Assembly (NCBI GenBank): GCA_949077035.1
Contig: CARUPR010000005.1
Coordinates: 37,871-101,870 of the forward strand
Source: an uncultured Eubacteriales bacterium
Lineage (GTDB): Bacteria; Bacillota; Clostridia; Christensenellales; UBA1242
Length of the DNA: 64,000 bases
Direction of reading: 5' to 3'
Shown here one piece after another: positions 60,040 to 64,000 of this stretch. The notes under the pieces were generated by a model. The model searched no databases. It was given only the letters and a program-made list of their open reading frames with translations, and had not been told where the DNA came from. The stretch's first letter is position 1; each line of letters begins with the position of its first letter. The position numbers and the translations under genes were made by a program.

Positions 60040-62109
60040 TTGAAATTAGTAATTATTGAATCACCTTTTAAAAGAGAAGCTTTAAAAAAATATCTTGGAA
60101 GTGGATATGAAGTTTTTGCAACAAAGGGTCATATAAGAGATTTGCCACAAAAGAATTTTGGTATTGATTTGAAAAATAATTTTGAACCTAAATATGAAAT
60201 TGTCCCTGATAAAAAAGAGCTTATCAAAGACTTGAAAGAAAAGGCTGCAAAGGCTGAAGAAGTTTTGATTGCAACCGACCCTGACCGTGAAGGTGAGGCG
60301 ATTTCTTGGCATGTGGCAAATATTCTTGGGTTTGAGCCTGACAAGACCTGCCGAATTGAATTTAATGAAATTTCCAAGAAGGCGGTGACTGAAGCATTAA
60401 AAAAACCACGCAAAATTGACCTTAAACTGGTTGATGCACAGCAGGCTAGAAGGGTGCTTGATAGATTGGTGGGATATAAAGTTTCTCCAATCATCTGCAA
60501 AAAAATCGCGCCAAAGCTTAGTGCAGGCCGCGTTCAATCGGTTGCATTAAAATTGGTTGTAGAGCGTGAAATTGAAATTGAAAAGTTTGTTCCTGAAGAA
60601 TATTGGACTGTAAATGCTCTTCTTAAAAAGGGTGCAAGCCAAATTAAAGCAGCTCTTGCAACATATAAGAAAAAGAAGTTTGTCCCTAAAAATAAAGAAG
60701 AGGTTGATAAGCTTTTAGAAGAGGTGAAAGGCAGGGATTTTCTTGTAAAAGAGGTGAAAAAGTCTAAGACCAAATCTCATGCACCTGCTCCTTTTACCAC
60801 CAGCACTATGCAGCAGGATGCCTTAAATAAACTTGGCATGAGTCTTGCAAAGACCTCATCTGCAGCCCAACAACTCTATGAAGGCGTTGACATCAAAGGG
60901 GAAGGCAAAATTGCACTTATTACTTATATCAGAACTGACTCTGTCCGCGTATCTCAGGATGCCCAAAATGCTTGTTTAAGTTTTATTAAAGAAAAATATG
61001 GCGATGATTTTGTGCCAGCAAAACCAAATATCTACCATACAAAGGACAGTGCACAAGACGCGCATGAAGCCATAAGACCAATTACTATGGATATTACACC
61101 TGAAATGGCAAAAGAAACTTTGACAAATGATAATTATCGTCTTTATAAACTTATTTATGAAAGATTTTTGGCAAGTCAGATGTCGGCGGCAGAATATTCT
61201 TCAGTTTCTGTAAATCTTGAATGTCAAGATTATGGATTTAAAGTGACAGGAAAGACAATGGAATTTCCTGGTTATACAACTGTTTATAAAGAATTTGTTG
61301 AAGAAGAAAACAAAGAAGGTATGGCAGGAAAGCTTCCAAAAATAGAAGAAGGTGAAATGCTGCCTTGCGAAAAGATATTGACAGAACAAAAGTTTACCAA
61401 GCCACCATCAAGATACTCAGAAGCAAGTCTTGTAAAGGCAATGGAAGAAAAAGGGATTGGCAGACCTGCAACCTATGCAGCCACAATTACAATTCTTCAG
61501 TCAAGAAAATATACCATTAAGGAAGGAAAATATCTGATGCCAACAGAGCTTGGCCGAAAGATTACCACCTATTTAGACCAATTTTTTAGCAGTGTAATAA
61601 ATGTAAAATTTACAGCACACATGGAAAGTCGACTTGACGATATTGCAGTGAAAGAGGAAGACTGGCATAATGTTGTGTCAAATTTCTGGAAGGGGTTTGA
61701 GCATCTTCTTGTAAATGCTGATGCAAGCAGTGTAACCATGAAAGAACCACCAAAAGAAACAGATATAGTTTGCGATTTGTGTGGAAATAAAATGCTTATA
61801 AGAACGGGTCGCTTTGGCGAATTTTTAGCCTGCTCCAACTTCCCAAAATGCAAAAATACAAAACCGCTTGAAACTTCAAAAAATGTGGTTGGCAAATGTC
61901 CTGAATGTGGGGCAGAACTTGTTGAACGTAAGAGCAAGAAAGGAAAAATTTATTATTCTTGCGACAGATATCCAGAATGCAAATTTATGAGTTGGGATAT
62001 CACAACCGGCGACAAATGCCCAAAATGTCAAAGTCCTTTGATTAAAAAAGGAAAGTTTATAAAATGCAATAATCATGAATGTGATTATAAACAGGAAGAA
62101 AAAGCTTAA
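60040..62109 (+). CDS. topA: DNA topoisomerase I
   Basis: 689 residues with a TTG start five bases after GGAGG, giving the standard beginning KLVIIESPFKREALKKYLG. The Toprim acidic motif TDPDREGEAISWH (near 81-93), the active-site Tyr in LITYIRTDSVRVS (near 294-306) and three C-terminal four-Cys zinc ribbons (about 577-605, 625-652 and 662-685) are visible. It relaxes negative supercoils. Toprim ESP reads ESPFK here where most enzymes have ESPAK. Follows dprA in the order common to Bacillota. Confidence 0.96.
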   Translation: MKLVIIESPFKREALKKYLGSGYEVFATKGHIRDLPQKNFGIDLKNNFEPKYEIVPDKKELIKDLKEKAAKAEEVLIATDPDREGEAISWHVANILGFEPDKTCRIEFNEISKKAVTEALKKPRKIDLKLVDAQQARRVLDRLVGYKVSPIICKKIAPKLSAGRVQSVALKLVVEREIEIEKFVPEEYWTVNALLKKGASQIKAALATYKKKKFVPKNKEEVDKLLEEVKGRDFLVKEVKKSKTKSHAPAPFTTSTMQQDALNKLGMSLAKTSSAAQQLYEGVDIKGEGKIALITYIRTDSVRVSQDAQNACLSFIKEKYGDDFVPAKPNIYHTKDSAQDAHEAIRPITMDITPEMAKETLTNDNYRLYKLIYERFLASQMSAAEYSSVSVNLECQDYGFKVTGKTMEFPGYTTVYKEFVEEENKEGMAGKLPKIEEGEMLPCEKILTEQKFTKPPSRYSEASLVKAMEEKGIGRPATYAATITILQSRKYTIKEGKYLMPTELGRKITTYLDQFFSSVINVKFTAHMESRLDDIAVKEEDWHNVVSNFWKGFEHLLVNADASSVTMKEPPKETDIVCDLCGNKMLIRTGRFGEFLACSNFPKCKNTKPLETSKNVVGKCPECGAELVERKSKKGKIYYSCDRYPECKFMSWDITTGDKCPKCQSPLIKKGKFIKCNNHECDYKQEEKA

Positions 62110-62183
62110 GAAAAAAAAGAAAATTAAGTTTTAAAAATAATAGAAAATTAAAATAAAAATAGTTAAATTTTATAGATAAAAAC

Positions 62184-62252
62184 AATAAAATTTTAGAAAT
62201 CAAAACAATAAAATTTTAGAAATCAAAACAATAGAAATTAAGAAATCAAAAC
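62184..62252. repeat. Three tandem copies of a 23-bp A-rich repeat
   Basis: Copies at 62184-62206, 62207-62229 and 62230-62252; the first two identical (AATAAAATTTTAGAAATC plus AAAAC), the third with three changes. Located in the otherwise empty topA-hslV gap. Confidence 0.75.
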
Positions 62253-62319
62253 AAAAATTTAATAAAATTAAGCAAAAATTTAGCAAAAATCAGAAAAAAG
62301 CTTAATTTTAGGAGGAAAA

Positions 62320-62859
62320 ATGGAAAGTTTGTTTAGAGGCACCACAATTTGCGGTGTTAAAAGAGATGGAAAGATAGCCATTGCCGGTGATGGACAGGTT
62401 ACTCTTTCAGAAAGTGTTATATTTAAGTCAAATGCTCATAAAGTGCGAAGAATTTATGACGATAAAGTTGTCATAGGTTTTGCTGGCTCTGTTGCTGATG
62501 CTTTTTCTCTTTGCGAAAGATTTGAAAATATGCTTAATAAGTTTTCTGGCAATCTTATGAGAAGTGCGGTTGAACTTGCTGGGACTTGGAGAGAGGATAA
62601 AGCTTCAAGACAACTTAATGCAATGATGATTGTTGCTGATAAAGAAAGACTTTTGATTGTCAGCGGAACTGGCGAAGTCATTGAGCCTGATGACGATGTT
62701 TGTGCAATTGGTTCTGGTGGCAATTACGCACTTTCTGCAGCAAAAGCATTAAAACAAAACACCAATCTTTCTGCAAAAGAAATTGCGACTAAATCACTTG
62801 AAATAGCAGGTCAAATTTGTGTGTTCACAAATGGAAACATCACTGTTGAGGAGGTTTGA
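62320..62859 (+). CDS. hslV: ATP-dependent protease subunit HslV (ClpQ)
   Basis: 179 residues behind TAGGAGG. The catalytic Thr is in [10 protein letters not shown] (near residue 8), so a short propeptide must be removed. [20 protein letters not shown] (near 24-43) and [15 protein letters not shown] [13 protein letters not shown] are the proteasome-beta-type core, and [15 protein letters not shown] is near 132. It forms the double hexamer peptidase of HslVU. Its TGA lies one base before the hslU ATG. Confidence 0.96.
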   Translation: MESLFRGTTICGVKRDGKIAIAGDGQVTLSESVIFKSNAHKVRRIYDDKVVIGFAGSVADAFSLCERFENMLNKFSGNLMRSAVELAGTWREDKASRQLNAMMIVADKERLLIVSGTGEVIEPDDDVCAIGSGGNYALSAAKALKQNTNLSAKEIATKSLEIAGQICVFTNGNITVEEV

Positions 62860-62860
62860 A

Positions 62861-64000
62861 ATGGACTTAACACCAAAACAAATAGTTGAAGAACTTGATA
62901 AATATATCATAGGTCAAGCAAAGGCAAAAAGAGCGGTTGCAATTGCTTTAAGAAACCGATATCGCAGAAGCAGACTTCCAAAAGAACTTCGTGATGAAAT
63001 TACACCAAAAAATATCATAATGAAAGGACCTACAGGGGTGGGTAAAACTGAAATTGCAAGAAGACTTGCAAAGCTTGTTGGTGCGCCTTTTATCAAAGTT
63101 GAAGCAACTAAATATACAGAAGTTGGTTATGTAGGTCGCGATGTTGAAAGCATGGTGCGTGACCTTGTTGAAGTTTCTGTTCGCATAGTTAAGGATGAAA
63201 AAAATCATCAAATGGAAGCAAAAGTCAAACCAAGTGTTGATAGAAGACTTGTAAATGCTGTTTGTGACACAAGAAGAGCTCAAAATATCGCAGTTGACAA
63301 AACTGATGTTGAAAATGACCTTAAAGAGGGCAAACTTGAAAATGAAACCATTGAAATTGAGGTGATTGACAATTCAAAGGCTGTTGCATCTTTTGGTATG
63401 CCAGAACTTAATATTGGAAATTTATTTGATGGTATGCTTCCTACAAAGCGTCATAGAAGAAAAATGTCTGTTGCAAGGGCAAGAGAGGTTTTGACTGCTG
63501 AAGAATGTGAAAGAATGGTTGACAAAGAAAGTGTCAATGCAGAAGCTATCAGACGTGCCGAAGAAGAGGGAATTATATTTATTGATGAAATAGATAAAAT
63601 TATTGGAAAGGCTGGCGGCTCAAACAATCAAGATGTTTCTCGTGAGGGCGTGCAAAGAGATATCCTTCCAATAGTTGAAGGAAGCACAGTTGCAACTAAA
63701 TATGGCAATGTAAAAACCGATTTCATCTTATTTATTGCCTCAGGTGCCTTCCATGTTTCAAATATAGAGGATATGATACCAGAGCTTCAAGGAAGATTTC
63801 CTATTCGCGTAGAACTTGATAATCTTACTAAAGAAGATTTTAAGAGAATTTTGACAGAACCAAAAAATTCGGTTACTCTTCAATATGCAAGTATATTAAA
63901 AGTGGACAATATAGATTTAAAATTTACCGATGAAGCGATAGAAGAAATGGCGGAAATGGCGGTTGCTGAAAATGAAACAAGTGAGAATATTGGTGCAAGA
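62861..64000 (+). CDS. hslU: ATP-dependent protease ATPase subunit HslU, truncated by window end
   Basis: 380 codons visible, no stop before the right edge. ATG behind GAGGAGG. LTPKQIVEELDKYIIGQAKA, Walker A GPTGVGKTEIAR (near 51-62), KVEATKYTEVGYVGRDVESM, then the intermediate domain (about 110-230), Walker B IIFIDEIDKI and the sensor region GAFHVS are all in place. HslU unfolds substrates and feeds them to HslV. The last ~80 residues lie outside the window. Confidence 0.97.
   Translation, partial: MDLTPKQIVEELDKYIIGQAKAKRAVAIALRNRYRRSRLPKELRDEITPKNIIMKGPTGVGKTEIARRLAKLVGAPFIKVEATKYTEVGYVGRDVESMVRDLVEVSVRIVKDEKNHQMEAKVKPSVDRRLVNAVCDTRRAQNIAVDKTDVENDLKEGKLENETIEIEVIDNSKAVASFGMPELNIGNLFDGMLPTKRHRRKMSVARAREVLTAEECERMVDKESVNAEAIRRAEEEGIIFIDEIDKIIGKAGGSNNQDVSREGVQRDILPIVEGSTVATKYGNVKTDFILFIASGAFHVSNIEDMIPELQGRFPIRVELDNLTKEDFKRILTEPKNSVTLQYASILKVDNIDLKFTDEAIEEMAEMAVAENETSENIGAR

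Overview
The window is AT-rich DNA from a low-GC bacterium. UGA is a normal stop, Shine-Dalgarno sites are strong (AGGAG/AGGAGG), and sigma-A style promoters and U-tailed terminators are common. The housekeeping order comM-dprA-topA-hslVU, the GatCAB route to Asn-tRNA, a phosphoketolase and a PRD-free set of small regulators all fit an uncultured, probably gut-type, member of the Bacillota (Clostridia/Bacilli-like). No finer taxonomic placement can be supported from the sequence alone.

Layout. 1-1148: distal end of a type II-like CRISPR array with its terminator; leader and cas genes lie off the left edge. 1253-5881: a four-gene, tightly overlapping operon (PLP decarboxylase-like, radical SAM, NadE-like, nucleotidyltransferase fused to a phosphoribosyltransferase-like domain). 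6149-7342: MerR-type regulator with a 19-bp-spacer operator promoter. 7496-12536: non-discriminating AspRS plus GatCAB operon, preceded by a 26-codon leader peptide with seven consecutive Asn codons and an attenuator terminator. 12706-18963: HIT protein, PHP phosphoesterase, type III restriction-modification pair. 19062-28867: tRNA-Thr, RNase R, thymidine kinase, phosphoketolase and two flavoproteins.

28987-36099: a 7-kb integrative element has split the host tRNA-Arg(CCU) gene exactly in the anticodon loop. The host 5' half with its promoter sits at the left end and the 3' half with its terminator at the right end. A complete replacement tRNA-Arg lies just inside the left end. The element carries integrase, excisionase-like protein, two XRE regulators, an HUH replication protein and cargo.

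38700-51300: a polymorphic-toxin and phage-tail-like region. A plus-strand operon (membrane protein, tail fibre, tail-fibre assembly protein) and a minus-strand operon (2091-residue YD/Rhs protein, three related membrane proteins that look like immunity proteins) face each other. Both are driven by an almost identical promoter in which TTAG recurs every 10 bp upstream of a TATAAT with no recognisable -35. A phage-type sigma-region-4-like regulator is encoded directly upstream of the Rhs gene. 51491-52499: XRE and ImmA-type peptidase separated by a frameshift at an A9 run. 52624-64000: mtaB, a tandem pair of unknown paralogs, rpsU, rplS, AlkD-like, comM, dprA, topA, hslV and the start of hslU.

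A family of short hairpin repeats (core like AGATAGGCACGAAC...GAGTGCTATCT) occurs in clusters in several intergenic regions. The strongest candidates for undescribed biology are the Asn attenuator, the tRNA-splitting element with its replacement tRNA, and the phased-TTAG regulon linking phage tail-fibre genes to an Rhs toxin.
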